A stretch of 64,000 bases of DNA from Dicaeum eximium (GCA_013396995.1 VWZP01007940.1:186001-250000); one strand, 5' to 3'; shown: positions 1-13,472, counted from the first letter of the stretch. A program made the numbers and translations. The notes: generated from the letters alone by a model not told the origin.

Positions 1-293
1 TCCTTTCATTACTTGTCATTGAATCATGTAAACCAGAGAGATGAACAGAAAAAGGAAAAAGGTTTTTGACTCTAATAAAACTGAATACATTACCTAAGTA
101 GTGCAATGAAGTATGCATTTTATATATTTCATTGATCTAGACATTAGAAGCATGATTATTAAGGTGTCTGGCAGGAACTTAACAATTGAAATCATTGCTG
201 TCTCTACAATGTTAGTGGATAAAAAAAATTCTGTCTTAAATATTTCCATATATTCATAAAAGCTATGTATTCAGACAATTTCTAAACCAAAGA
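1..293. other. AT-rich flank, nothing recognised
   Basis: AT-rich sequence with scattered short A and T runs. No open frame, repeat or regulatory motif that I can support. It ends where the LTR at 294 begins. Confidence 0.6.
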
Positions 294-843
294 TGATGGT
301 ATTATCCTCAGATGGCAACTAAGTACCACCCAGCTATTTGCATTCTTTCCCCTGGTGGTGTGGGGGAAAAAATCTAAAGGGTAAAACAGAGTAAACTTGT
401 GGGTTGAGATAAAGACAGTTTAACAGGGAAAGTAAAAGCCACACCCAGAAGCAAAGCAAAACAAGGAATTAATTCACTGCTTCCCCTGGGCAGACAAGTG
501 TTCAGCCATTCCCAGGAAAGTAGGGCTCCATCATGCATAACAGTTACTTTGGAAGGCACAAACTGTCACTTCAAATGCCCCCTACTTCTGTCTTCTCTCC
601 ATAGCATTTATTGGTGAATCAACACCATACAGTCTGGAATATCCTTTGGTCAGTTGATATCAGCTGTCCCAGCTGTGTCCCCTCCTAACGCTGTGTGTTG
701 ATGGTGTAAGAAGCAGAACAGGCTTTGAATTTGTGCAAACAGCACTCATTAACAATGAAAACATCACTCTAGTATCAATACTCTCTTCATCACAAATTCA
801 AGGCCCAGTCCCATAGCCCTCTACCCCAGCCAAAACCAGTACA
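294..843 (+). mobile_element. Solo LTR of a passerine endogenous retrovirus
   Basis: A 550-bp block that begins with TG and ends with CA. Its order of conserved segments is one I recognise from a very common songbird LTR: a GGCAACTAAG.ACCAC block near the 5' end, a segment meaning 'TGGGTTGAGATAAAGACAGTT' at about 400-420, a GTTCAGCCA...CAGGAAAG.AGGGCTCCATCA block at about 500-535, GGAATATCC.TTGGTCAGTTG at about 637-657, CAGCTGTCCCAGCTGTGTCC at about 661-680, and a CCCAGCCAAAACCAG end at about 826-840. I know of this as a TguLTR5-type LTR, but the name is from memory. No gag, pol or env sequence follows, so it is a solo LTR. I could not make out a clear target-site duplication. Point mutations and small deletions throughout show it is not recent. 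Any U3 promoter is probably decayed. Confidence 0.75.
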
Positions 844-1089
844 GATCAAAAAAGAGAAAGCTTACCTAAAGATGTATGTGTGGAAAACCAGTGTTGGAAA
901 GAAAGGAGGAAAACTGGAAGATTTTGTGAGGAGGAGGGAATAATTTATAGTTAATAGTTAATATAATTATTAGTTAATCATTTTAGTTAATAGTTCTCAC
1001 CTTGCAGCTGAGAATGCTAAAAATTCCAGTGTGGGAAAACTCCATTTTTATACCTAATGTTGCATCCTGTGCCTCCTTTGAGAAGCTGA

Positions 1090-1275
1090 ATTCTTGTGGA
1101 GAGATAACACACCCACAGACTTGCACATAGCCTTTTGTCAGAGTGAGGCAGGTGGCGATGTCCCCTGCCCCCACCACCACCCCTGCCACTTCCAGCAGAT
1201 TGAGCTGAGCCTAGCGGAGCCCGTGTCCCCGCATGTCTCAGCTGCCTGGTGTCGTCAGCAAGATCAAGAAATAAA
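1090..1275 (+). other. GC-richer patch ending near AATAAA
   Basis: A patch with runs of C (CCCCTGCCCCCACCACC at about 1,158-1,176) and several CpGs, in an otherwise AT-rich region. An AATAAA lies at about 1,270-1,275, and a TTTTATA-like motif lies some 220 bp upstream at about 1,045. The arrangement could be the R/U5 part of an LTR or the end of an unrelated repeat. I do not recognise the family. A 103-codon open frame crosses it, but its protein has no features I can name. Confidence 0.3.
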
Positions 1276-4200
1276 TCTACTCATTGCATTTTGGCTGTGG
1301 TATGATGGTTGCCCTTGGTTACCTGCATGTGTTGATACACATAACCAGATAAATTCTTCCTTTAATTTTAATCAACACTTTAATACTAAAATTAAGATGC
1401 CATAAAAGACAATCTCACAAATAAGCAAGTACTTACCCTTCCTATTTTATCACTTGGTAGAAGGATCACAGAGGACTGATAGTCTTCAGGGTGAAACATG
1501 TGGATAACAAGTAAACATCTACACTACTTTTCATCTGTTATTGATTTAAATTTAAACTCTACATGAATGACATCTATATTTCAAAGGTAAACATATCAAT
1601 AGCATTACCAAATTCTAAGTAGAAAGAATTTTGAAGTCTTCTAGTCAAGGATATGAGTGCATCTTGGTCAGCATTTATTCTGGTAACAACCACCATCCCA
1701 TTAGATGAATCCAAACTTGAATGAAAGTTATGATATCAAAACCTTACTTACAGGAACAGATGCTATCCTTCCCTTAACTTTCAATGATTTAACTCTTTAT
1801 TCCATTAGCACCAGTCCATCAGTCCTATCTGGATTTTGCTTCAGTCAATTAGCTTTCATCATTAGCCCAAACTGTGATTTAATCAGATGAAACCAACTGT
1901 TCATATTGAAAACAAGCAGGGTGTTTTGGGCCATAACCATGAATTCTGAGCAATGACAATGAACAGAGCCAGAGAGAACTATTCAGGAAAACATCCATCC
2001 CTGCGGCTCAGCATTCTGCTATTACTGTCTCTACTACACTTGCTTTGACCAAAGAGAAGTCTTCTGGAACTCTGGCTCCAAATGTAAACCTTTTATCCAG
2101 CTAAGATATATTACCATATTCATAATAATTTAAGCATTGAGCTACGGTTCAGGTCACATCAGAAATGGGCTTAGATCAGAGACCATGATCATGAGCAGAA
2201 TTCGGTGACAAGACAGGCTTGGTAGAACGTGTGTTTGTTATAAATTCTCATTGAGCTGAACAAAGACATCAGTCCCCATGCCAGGGAACTCTTAGGCTTT
2301 CTTGTATAGGCCCGCTATTTAGTCTTAAAAATGTTGTCTTAACAAGTCCTTATCTTTTACAACACCTTTTAACCTGCTCCCAATCCTTACAGCAAACTTC
2401 TGTACAGAGTAGAGGGTAAGAATATGATAGCTGCACTTTGCCAAGACGAAGCAAGGGAGGAGAGAAATAAAGATGGAAAACAGAGAAAGAGAAGAAAGAA
2501 GATCATCAGTCCTTAGATAATGCATTGATCCTGTTGCATGGATGGTCTAGATTTCTGGTCAACAGGTGTGAGCACAAGCCTCAAGGCAGAAATAGAAGTT
2601 GGCTCAGAACAGGGCTGCCCCATCTCCTCAGCACTCTCTCTTCCACTAATGCTTTCCTGTCTCAACAGGCAGAACACTTGAGACAAGACCTGTTTACATA
2701 CTTATGCTTGATCCTCCACATATGGACTGAGGCATAACTTTATCAGTGATTTATCACTTTTTGGGGCATAAAGTCCTGTGGAAATATTTTCATGATTTGG
2801 ACAGTTCTGTCGACAACACAACACCAAATGTGGCCCCATAAAATGGACAAACTGATACAACTTTCCAGCACCTGAGATCATATTGTGATTGCACGTGCAT
2901 TGTATAAAAGAAAATGGAAATGGCAAAGAAAGAAGAGAAGCTAGAAAATAAAGAATGCCTGGTAAACAATGAAAAGCACAAATTCACAGAAAGCACAAAA
3001 ACTTGGTATGGCTATGCTGCAATTAAGGATAAATGAAATACGGTTTAACTACAGAAATTACAGGAAACTTACAAAAATGTATGACTTTCATATACCTTTA
3101 CTTTGCTTTTCTGACTGCTTTTTCCCTTTCAGTTAGATTTTTATGAAGTAATTTCTTGTAATCCCAGTGTGGGGCAGCAAAAGTCAGAAAACTGAATCTA
3201 GCCTCTCAATGCAAACTTCAGCAGAAAAGTGTGTTTTAAGTACATACAGCCTACAACATGAGCTTCCAGAGTTTCCTGAGTACCAGGGACCTGTTACAGA
3301 AGCAATTGAGAATTGTACACAAAATTTAAGAAACTGGGATATTCACAGTAAAAATGTTGTCTCATTTAAATCTCTTTTGCTACATATGTAGTTGAAAGGT
3401 ATTTTTGATAATGAATTAGTTAAACTTCTGGTGTATTAGATTTTATTATTAATATTTTCTCCCCCATGAAAACTCTTACATGTATTTGAAATTGTTTTCT
3501 CCTTCCTATAGCCACCCATTATTAGTAGAATAAGCATTTTGTGAATTTGTGCAATGAATAAGACAATTATTTTAATACCTTTATATTCCTGTGATAGTTT
3601 TCCAGAATACCACTTATATTCCTTAAGTGATTACAATAACTTAGATACTGAGTTATTTGAATGGAGAGGGAAAATAGATGGGAATGGAAGGATTCTTTAT
3701 ATAACTTTATCTCACCCACAAAATAAACCACAGTGTATTTCAGGAGAGAAAAAGAAGAAAGTCAAGATAAGGTATAGCATTGCACAAGCAGCCTAGAAAA
3801 CAGGTGTATTCAATGAAAAATCTGTCTTATTTGTACATCTACTTCATGTGCTTCAACTGGTCTAGATCTTCTATGAAAGAGAGAGATGTTTCCTACAAAA
3901 GAATTTGAGAAAACAGCAAAAATCTACTATTAAAAAAAGCTAAAGACCATATTCTTTTACAGAAAAGGCAATGTGGAAGACATGAAAGGAAAAACTATTC
4001 CTATCAGGGGCCAGGTTTGTTGAATGGCATCTCAAAAAATAATTATTGAGAATATGATCGTAAGGGAAATTTTCATTTCCTGTCTTAGGTTTGGCAAGTT
4101 GAACAAGAAATGTTAAACATATAAGAACAATGAAAGTGAAAATGTCGTGTTGGGTACCAAATATATCTGTTTAAATACAAAGTTCGTCTCAGATTACTGT

Positions 4201-5290
4201 AAGCTAATGAGTTTTTTGCTCTTTCAAGTAATATGTATTTAAACACTCAGAAAAACAATATTCTGATAAGCAGGGATCTGTTTGATGTAGCTTGGGGCAT
4301 TCTACCAGGTCCAGACCTTGTCTCAAATACTGATACATACATGTAGTGTGTTGTTAATAGCAAAAATACAAACTTTTTGAACAAAATACTTTCTTTTTGG
4401 TCTGATTTTCTTTTCTGTGAACTATTTAATAGACACAAAACAAAGCTATCAGCTCCAGCTGAGTTGCACAAACACAGTAGGTTTAAATACCTCCCACTGA
4501 CATTGAAATTCAGTCAATCAATGTATCTGTTTATAGAGACATCTTGCTATTCACTGTTAAATGATAATAATTTAAACAAAGAACATAATACTGTGTCTTA
4601 AGAAATCTGCCTGAAATAACCCAGCACTGTTTTGGTATAGACATCTTCAACAGACAGGTTGTAACAATTAATTTTGGGCATTTGCTAACAACTATCATGC
4701 TTACCTGAGAAAACTGTGAGTGTCTGCCTTGGAAAGGATGATTTCTTCTTATGTCATGTGTGTTTTTTGACCAGGCATAAGTTAATATTGGTCAAGTAAG
4801 CCTCCTCCTACAAGCTCATGCAGATTATTCATCAACTGTATCAATCCCTAATGTTATTCTCCAAAAGTATGTATTAACATAATAAATGAACAAATGTACT
4901 TTATTAGCATTTCTGTGAATAGCATTGAATACCTGAGTATGAGTCACAGCCATGTTTCTGTTTAAAAACTATTATTATAATAGAATATTTTTAGCATTAT
5001 TATAACATATACTCTCCAAAATGTCTACACTTTTCAGTACAGCTAGTGCAAAGCAAGAAAATGCTATAATGAGGTAGTGAAGGGCAATATACAATATGTA
5101 AATTACTGCAGCTCTACAACAAAAGTAAAGCTCTAGAATGTGACTACACAAAAATCCTGCACCAAGCTATAATGGCTATAAAATGAAAAACTAATGAAAA
5201 GAAATATATGTGGTCTGTCAAAACTAATGAAAAGAGTTGATACAAAATATCTTTCTACACACTGAAAAATACTTTAAAGGTCTTTAGAGA

Positions 5291-5354
5291 AGTAAATAAA
5301 TAAATAAGTCAACCAAAGAGGAATAAATAAATAAACAGAAACAATAAATAAAAC
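5291..5354 (+). repeat. Imperfect (AAAT)n microsatellite
   Basis: Three short clusters of TAAA/AAAT units are separated by non-repeat bases. This is a simple repeat with no visible function. Confidence 0.7.
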
Positions 5355-8116
5355 AAAGCAGAAACCAAACATTTTCATAATGATGAAAGTGTGAGAACGT
5401 GGCAAATGGATGATAAGAGTTGTAATATGCCCTTTTTAATCTTTATATATTTTAAAGAGGATGATAACCAAGAAGGAAACATGAGAGACAATGTATACAA
5501 ATCTGTTAAACTGTTGGAAATGAGAATGAAGGCTCTATGTAGAAAGGAGCTGGTGGACCACTGTCTTGATCTCCTCTAAATAATAATTTAACACAGTCCT
5601 AGTCAGGCAGTCTTTATAGCAAATCCTATGTTTTCAGGACTGAGAATGACCATGCTTTCTGAGAAAGACTGGAACAGCTGGAAGCAGACTGAGACAATAA
5701 GGCCTGTACTTTATACCAGTACTGATTCCAAGACACACCTACCACCTGTCCTCACAGTGACCAGGAGGACACAGCTGTGATGCTGAGCAAATGATTACTG
5801 GAATAAGCATGTTTGAGAGTAAAATATCAGTGTAAGAACTTCACTTTTATGTTAAAAAGAATATAAATTAGTTCTTACTTAATCACTTCCCTAAGGGGTA
5901 TCCCAGGGATGAGTCCAATTTTTTTTAATGCAAAGAAAATGGGCTGCAATAACAGCTTGAAATAATTGGTATGAGCCAAATGGATAATCATGCCTTAGAG
6001 AAGGGTTTATTTTGAGGATTGTCTTTTTATTGCTATTCAGGATCAAGAGCTACAATTTTCAAATGAACTAGTCTGATCAAAGAGTTCAAAAATGCAGTCA
6101 GTGGCTGAATAGATAGAGATACCTCTATGAATTGGGTAAATACCATCTCACTATTGATAAATTTGTTCTTATAAAACTGTCTTGAATGCCTTAATGTTGT
6201 CTATTTATGTCAGTGTAAATATAAAAAGAGAAAACACATTTCCTAAAGAGCAGGACCTAAGAAACATGTATATATTTAAATCCAGGAGCTTTATTCTCTG
6301 TGATATGAGGTTAAGGTTCCTTTCATCCACAAGGAAAGGGATCAAAGTAAGAGCATTTCAATGGTGCATGGAACTACTTACTAAGAGGGTAGAATGGAGG
6401 GGATCCAAACTACACATTTGTTACATTTCTTTTGAAAGGCGTTATGCATGAAGGATGAAACATTAATTTATTGTCTTATGACAATTATAATTTTGGTTCC
6501 ACTTGAAACAAGCTTCTGTAGTGTCTCAATGCTTTTTAATTTGAAAGACAATTATATTCACCTGCCTTGTTTTGAAGTGGTGCTCAGAAACAAGGTATGA
6601 AATGGACAAAACTGACAATCAGTGGAGGCAACCTTTGAAGAGCTGTTCCCCTACTTTCATTTCTCCTGCTTGCCTCTGGGCAGCAGCATATGTGAATAAC
6701 TTATTTCTTTGTCTGGTTCAATAGATCAGCATTGCAAGGTGATGGCACACAGGAGATCTTGCTTGTATTCATCTGAAACATCCATTATATTTGAGAGGTT
6801 ACACTGCCTGGCTGTAACCTTTTTATGATCAGCAAAGAGCCTGTTTACCTGGTGAGCTTCCAAAAGAATTTTAAAAATAAGCATTTTTATATATGCATCA
6901 AACCAAATCCTGGGACAAAACATAAGTACCCGCTTCAAATGTCACTTATAACTTTTCTCGCTGCCTCCAGTGAAACCATTCCTGGTTTGGTCCCATATGA
7001 TATTACAGCACTGTGAACTTTAATACATCACTGTAGAAGGTACTCACTCTCTGTGCTAAAACGAATCTCCCTGCAGGCATGCTTAAGGCTCTTTTGCTTT
7101 AAGCTTCTCTAGTATTCACCTTAAAACCTGCAGTGCTATTACCTATACCAAACTTGCTTCTAAATCATCACCAGTAAGAGTATAAAAGATAAAGAGACTT
7201 AAATATTATCTTATGTGTGCTGGGATACAGTCTTTTAAGAATTTTGCCCTTTCCAAAATGAGATTTGACAGAATAAAAGATTTTTCAAAATGTTAAATCA
7301 TGGCAAAACATCTGTGCTGCGCCTCTGTCTTTAGTTTCTTGACTACATTGGAAACACTGCAGAACAGAAAATACAGAGTGTTTTTTTGCTTAGTTTGGGG
7401 GTTTTCTGGGGGTTGGGGTTTTTATCCAAATTACTTCTCAGAGATTTAATTTTTTTTTTTTAGTGACACAATCCTGCTGATTGTTTTTGAGAAACTAGAA
7501 ACCACTTCCAAGACTTCAAACCATAATGTCACAAACCATCACAATTTTGAGACAAGCATACTGAAAAGTAAATCCTTCAGGAAAATAAAGCACATGCTTT
7601 ACAGATTTTCTTCTTGGACTGTGCCAAGTTGTCATATCTGAATAAGTAGATTTTTGTATGCAGTTCTCTGGTGAGCATTATAAGTAGTTGTTAACTGACA
7701 TTTGTCATTCAAATACTAATGAAAACTATAACCATTAGAGACAGTGGAGATTTAAAACTAATTTAGCATTTGAGCAGCTAAATTGACACCAATCTTTGAG
7801 AGACAGACCAGCAAATTAGTCTTACGAGTAGAACAGGCAAAAGGAGACATATATTTTATATATAAATACAGATTTTTCTACATTTCCGTGATTAACCCCA
7901 TGTCCACTAATGAAACCTAAAACTGAAAATGGATGGTGCAAACTAAAAATGAAAATGGTATTTGTGCAAACTGAGAGTACATACATAAGAGTACTGTCCT
8001 AGGCTGACANTGTCCTAAACCAGGACAAGTATGTATCCCTTTTAGTGAGAAACAGTGATATTGAGCATACTAAATAACTGTAAATGTGATATTTTGCAAA
8101 CAAGAAAAATATTACA

Positions 8117-8623
8117 TCCATTTCCAGGTCCTCAACACAGGAAAGACAATCTGTTGGAGCAAGCCCAGAGGATGACCACCAAGACTGTTAGAGAAATGGA
8201 ATACCTGTCCTATTAGGGCCCGAGGAAAGGCTGAGAAAATTTGGGCTGCTCAGCCTGGAAAAGAGAAGGCTTTGGGGTGACCTAATTGTGACCTTCCAGT
8301 ACCTGATGGGAGGCTACAGGAAAGATGCAAAGAAACCATTTACAAGGGCATGTAGTGAGAGCAGGAATGGCTTAAAACTGAATGAGGGCAGGTTTAGCCT
8401 AGATATTAGAAAGAAGTTCTTTACTGTGAGACACTGGTACAGGTTTCCCAGAGCAGTTGTAGATGCCCCATCCCTTGGAGCATTCCAAACCAAATTGGAT
8501 GAGGCCCTGAGCAATCTGGTCTAGTTAAAGGCTACCCCCACTCCCCTGAAGCCATGGCATGGGAATTGCAATTAGATGATTTCTAAGGACTCTTCTAGCC
8601 CAGACCATTCTATGATTCCATGA
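8117..8623 (+). mobile_element. CR1 LINE, 5'-truncated 3' end
   Basis: The classic 3' end of an avian CR1 retrotransposon. It reads through the blocks GGTCCTCAACACAGGAA, GCTCAGCCTGGAAAAGAGAAGG, CCTTCCAGTACCTGATGGGA, ACAAGGGCATGTAGTGA and AGATATTAGAAAGAAGTTC, and closes with the diagnostic CCATTCTATGATTCCATGAT at about 8,607-8,626. Only about 500 bp remain. That is the usual 5' truncation from incomplete target-primed reverse transcription. Divergence from the consensus I remember is visible at many positions, and there is an in-frame loss of two codons within ORF2, so it is an old, inactive copy. Confidence 0.93.
8288..8524 (+). pseudogene. CR1 ORF2 C-terminal remnant (reverse transcriptase protein tail)
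   Basis: The open frame inside the CR1 3' end encodes the conserved C-terminal tail of the CR1 ORF2 polyprotein. It shows the pattern LDIRKKFFTVRHWYRFPR, then a VVDAPSLGAF...LDEALSNLV end and a TAG stop. In intact CR1 this tail follows the reverse transcriptase domain. Here the endonuclease and RT domains are missing, and there is no independent promoter. About two residues appear to be missing before the RHW motif compared with the pattern I remember. This is a relic of a transposon protein, not a host gene. Confidence 0.85.
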
Positions 8624-9012
8624 TAACACATGATACAAATTACTAGAGAAATTATTTCTTTTCTGTTTTAGAGTAAAAGCATTTTAAGAAAAATTTTGCA
8701 TATCTTGCAAGTAATTTAGTCATTTAATGTATGATACAGTAGCTCAATGTGATAAAGAGGCTGCTTAAAAAACAGCTGACACCACATGTAAATTTTAAAC
8801 CATTCTTTCAGTGAGATCACGTCCTTTACTCTCAATAGTTTGTTTACCTTGATGTTCCTCCCAGTATATCCAAAAGGTCAAAAATCCTACAATGAAGGAG
8901 AAAAAAAATCTAATATCTTTTCAGTTTGGCCTTGAGAACATCCGTGATAATTGAGGATGGACATACCCATTAATAAAATCTTCTGACAGCAAAACACCTA
9001 TAAAACTGAACT

Positions 9013-9079
9013 TAGTAGAAAGATTCCTTGATTAATGTGATGTATGTAATACAGATTAATCAAGGAAAGGTTTCCAGTA
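9013..9079. other. Perfect 13-bp inverted repeat (hairpin)
   Basis: TTCCTTGATTAAT at 9,024-9,036 is exactly complementary to ATTAATCAAGGAA at 9,055-9,067, with an 18-base loop. Beyond a small asymmetric bulge the pairing resumes weakly (AAAG with CTTT, then scattered pairs), giving an extended fold of about 67 nt. That size would suit a small-RNA precursor, but the stem is shorter and weaker than a typical pre-miRNA. It could also be chance, or a remnant of a small inverted-repeat element. Confidence 0.6.
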
Positions 9080-11639
9080 TATTAATTCAACTGCCATCTC
9101 ACATCTATGCTACTTATAATACATTCTAATAGCAACCAACTCCCTAGATGTTATCAGGAGTTTGACATTTTCTCTAATTGCTTATGAGGTTGATGGAAAT
9201 TTGATTTTGATGAAGTCACTTCCTAGCACAGTAAAGTACTACTTGTCTGTAAAATATTCTACAACCTTCTTTTTCTTACTGAGAAACAGTATTCTCTGAG
9301 AACAGAGAGTAGGTGTTTTGTGGATCAATGCTATCCACATCCAGATTTTCGAGTCATTTGATGACTTTCTCTACAGTCTGTAGCTGCTTCACCACAAGGG
9401 TGCTTTCATGGGAATGTGTCATGGGATTGGTTCCCAGAAAATGAGACAGGCACAGTGACAGCATTAATGTTATTTATGTGCCATTTTACAAATTGAAGCA
9501 AGCAAAATATGCCTACATTTCATATTAGATGAAGATCTACTTTTCCCCATCATGCAAACTCCTTAACAGTAGAAAATATGATTTAGTAATGCATAAAAAA
9601 GCAAAATATTTAAGACCCTAGTTACATTTTTAGGCCGAGGACAGATGCCAGAACACCAGTTTCAATTAAAGTCTCCTGTGTCAGTAGATTGCATCAGGTC
9701 TGCTGACTTAAAAAAAAAAAATTTTGGTAACATAACACATGATATATAATCTCAAATTAAAATTATCATTACCATTTGTTTCTTGAACAGGACGAAATAG
9801 CAGTTGGTTTTCTTTGATTAAATAACTGGCCTAGGGCCCTTTTCTGAGCATAATAGAAGCACATTTTGCTTTAGCCATTTTAATGCTAGATGCAGCTGAC
9901 TAGTGCTTTTCCCCAGCTGTGTAAAAGATAAGACAACTAGAAACAAATTTTTGATTGGACAAAAAAAAAATTTAGAAGTTACTTAATTTCTCACTCAAAA
10001 TCAGTGGAACATGTCTGGCAACAAGTGACTTATTCTGACATATCTTAAAGTAAAGCAAAGAAACATTTCTATGTGACCTTTTAAGTTTCACAGAATGTCT
10101 ATTAAAAACAATCAGAAAAAGGTTAGCACTAAAATGAACCATTGCAAAAATTTTCAAAATTAAGCATTTCTGCTGACACAAAGCATTTTGTTACTTTACA
10201 ATTCACAAATATGCCTTATTTCAGTTTCATTTCATGTGCCACCCCACATGACTGAACAATAGAACCCTATGAACTAAAGGCTCAGAGGGGAAGGGATAGG
10301 GCTTGTTGTCCATGAAGCTCAAGGAATAAAGCAGGGTGTGACTGAACTCAGCTTTTGCAAATAAGCTGACTTCATCTCAACACAAGGGGGACCAGAGGGA
10401 GACCTTTGCTTTAGGTAAACACCTACCAAGAATTTAATGCATCAGCTGGTAGTTCCTTGTGTTCATTTAAAGAATATGAATATTTCCCTGAGTTAGTTGA
10501 GCTATCACGGAGGTGTGAGGTGAATACATGATTCATCCCAACACAGAGGACAAAAACTAGACAATAAGCAAAAATATGTCAAAGGAAAAATGGGCTTGAG
10601 CTGTCTTCCACCCATGTATTTCTTCCTGACAAGGGTGGATGCCCAGTATTGTGATGGTGAGCATTTTATAGAGGCTGATAAGGGAGACACATTGTGATTG
10701 AGCAGGAAATTGCAATTGCCATATTGCTAAGTGTAACTTACATTTGCCATTTGGATTGTGTTATCAATACATTTTGCATTGGTCTGCTAAGTCAGAAATC
10801 CTGTATGTAAAATGTCTTCAAATATGTAAATTCTACATTAAACATTACAGCCTCCATGCATGGAGTATCTAAAAGAGCTTGGTCAGTAAGTATTGGGCTC
10901 TGACAACTTAGTTCAGGATCTTTTTTACAGGAAGCTACAAAAGTTCTCAGCTCTCCAGTCGATCTGTGGGACAAAGGTTAGTAAATCTGTAGTTTGAGTG
11001 AGAAAGGTTGTGAATCTCAGGTCTGCCTTTTACAGAAACTGCTCTGTTTGCTTTCTAAAACATAACCTCCTTAAAGGCATTAAATCTCTACAGTTAGGTT
11101 TATTATCTTTCAAACAAGAACAGATCAATCAAATAAATGAAATTTAGTTCTGGAATGTCACAGATTACAACAAAAGGCATTGAAAACAATTTTTTATCTT
11201 CCCTTCCATTGACACACACGAGCCTTTTCCTCCAGTCTTGCTGGTAGTACAACAGCTTTCCAGGGTTTCCTGACTTACAACAGAAATCACACAGTGACCC
11301 CTGCAGCTTTTTATTCACTGTCCCACTATGCCCAAAAGATGGCAATCTTTGCTTCTTCTTCTTACTACTCCTCTTGGAGCCCTACAAGAAGTGACCCCCA
11401 CCCCCAGTGAATCCAAGGGACAGACTGTCCATAGGTAGTTTCACTCCACCTCAGGCTGACCCCTTTGGACAAACCAAGAGGCAGCTTTTCTTCCCATTTT
11501 CCAGCCTTTACCTTTAATTAAACGTTGCATGTGGTACACAGGTAAACTGTGTGCAAATACAGCATGCAGCTACACCACTAAATTTCTATCTTCTCACTGC
11601 AAGGAAACATTATGTAACAAAGTCCCCAAAATGTGTATC

Positions 11640-11665
11640 AAAAAAAAAAAAAAAAAAAAAAAAAA
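11640..11665 (+). repeat. Poly(A) tract
   Basis: A run of 26 A residues, followed 20 bases later by an N and another A run. There is no AATAAA within 40 bases upstream, so nothing marks it as the tail of a retrocopied transcript. Confidence 0.85.
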
Positions 11666-13472
11666 CTTCCCAGTTGGTCACCTCNAAAAAAAAATTACCC
11701 ACTTGCTCACTCTATATAACATAGAAAATTCAACCTTCAGCACAAAAATCTACCACCACAATCCCCACAGGGATTCTCTTTCTTCATTTCCGTATTTTCT
11801 ATGCATAGTGATAATTTTTCAGCTTCTCTGAAACTTGTTGGCTTTCATATTCCTGAAATTCAGAAGTATTTTGAAGCTTTTTCATCTCACTCAGTTCCTT
11901 CTGACTGCCTGTCCAGTTGCAGACTGAAATAGAGATCCGTGACATCTCCATCATCCAATCCCAGTGAGAACAAAGACATGTTCAACTCACACTGCTAGGA
12001 CTGATTTGTATCTACAAAATAATCTGGCACTTGTTTTTACCCACCTGGGTGCCCCTCATTAAAATTACTCATCTTTTATCTTCTTGCTTCCCAGCATTAT
12101 TATTTTTGTATATCATATTCTGCATGGTGTCCAGCAGGTTGAATCCTGTCAAGTACTGCTTTGTCACTTGTACAATTCAGATGGACTGTTGCTCACACAC
12201 AGAGCTTTCTGGGTTGGGGAATCTTTCTAGAATTAAAACACTTTGATTAGCTCCCTAGTCTTCTTTTGTGTATCATTTGAAGATACACAAGGATTTTCTC
12301 AGTTTCTGTGTCCCTCAAGCATTGTCCCTCTTTCTCTAATCATAAATCTTTATGATGTCTGACTGATTTTCTGCAGTTTGATTTATGTGTTTTTTTCCTT
12401 CATCTAGTTAAAGTTCATCAAATTCATGGTTTGAAAGTATGGGGGATAAAGAATTTTTTTTTTGTATTCATCCCCATGGTTTAGGACATCGATTTACTTT
12501 ATTTGCTGTATTGTTTATAGCTGGCAGGGATCAGCTTTCCCATCTTAGGCTAAGCCCCTTTCTTTTCAGCCTCAAACAGTACTTTAGTTTCAAAATGCTT
12601 TAGTCGAGGTCCTTCTTTTCCTATGTCCTTTTGCCTATTTGTTCAGTAAAACTCATCCTGTACTAAAGTACCTATTTTGCTGCTTCCCATATTGTACAAA
12701 GGTGTTCAGATTAAGCTGGGACCAACAAATTTAAAAAAAAAAAATTGTCCAGGGATTTTTCCAGCTGGGGTTTGAATCTGCCTAATCTTTCCCTCTCACC
12801 ATGTTGTAAAGCACCACCAATTGTCTGTTTTCATTCTGAAATCAGTGGGTGCTGACAGGCATGCTCTACTTGGTGCTTTCCTCCAGAACCCTTGTTATTA
12901 ATTTTTTTGAATCCTTGACCATCACATCCATTTGATTTTTATATGGTTGTCCCACCATTAGTTTTCTGGTTTTGAAGCTTTTTATTTACTCTAGCTTCTC
13001 CTCATCATGTCAGCTGTCTTCTTGCCAATCTTGATAGTTTCCTCTCTTGAAAGGAAAATGAGAAAAGAACTCCCTTGAATGTCACAGAGTACATCTCTTT
13101 TATTTCTGTTCTTAGTAAAGTAATTCTGCCCTGCTGAACTCTTAAACTTCAAGAAAATTGAAAGTGTCTTAGCTTTCTTTCAAATAAATATTACACCTAG
13201 ACATTTTCCACTGCACAAGTCATGGCTTTCAAATAGTATGGAATTCTCCTAAAGGTATGGGATTCTCCACCAAGTCACCTGAAATCATGAGATTAGAGAG
13301 AATTAACACCTTAAAGATATTTAAGGGTATTTTGCAAAGTATGTTTCAAATTGGGAAGCCAGTAACTTTTACTGAACTAAGCACAAGGTTCAAAAAAAGA
13401 ACTTATGAAATTACAAAATGAATAATGACAAAATTTGTTTTTGAAATATTTTATATTAATTTGTCTTGTTCT

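Larger units (their letters stand above)
844..8116. other. AT-rich non-coding stretch
   Basis: No gene or recognisable interspersed repeat, apart from a GC-richer patch at about 1,090-1,270 described separately. It contains a short AGTTAAT-type tandem at about 950-990, an (AAAT)n-rich stretch at about 5,291-5,350, and a G-rich run at about 7,396-7,418 with three G4/G5 blocks, which is one short of a canonical quadruplex. A single N lies at 8,010, inside a sequence (about 7,995-8,030) with a small TGTCCT/AGGACA inverted repeat. Open frames here are short, overlap on both strands and show no domain. Confidence 0.6.

Noticed and set aside
7396..7418. G-quadruplex
   Set aside because: Only three runs of four or more G are present; a fourth run is missing.
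11640..11690. Poly(A) tail of a processed pseudogene
   Set aside because: There is no AATAAA shortly upstream, no coding similarity in the preceding 1 kb and no evident target duplication.
12266..12290. 9-bp inverted repeat TTGTGTATC / GATACACAA
   Set aside because: Several stems of this length are expected by chance in 64 kb.
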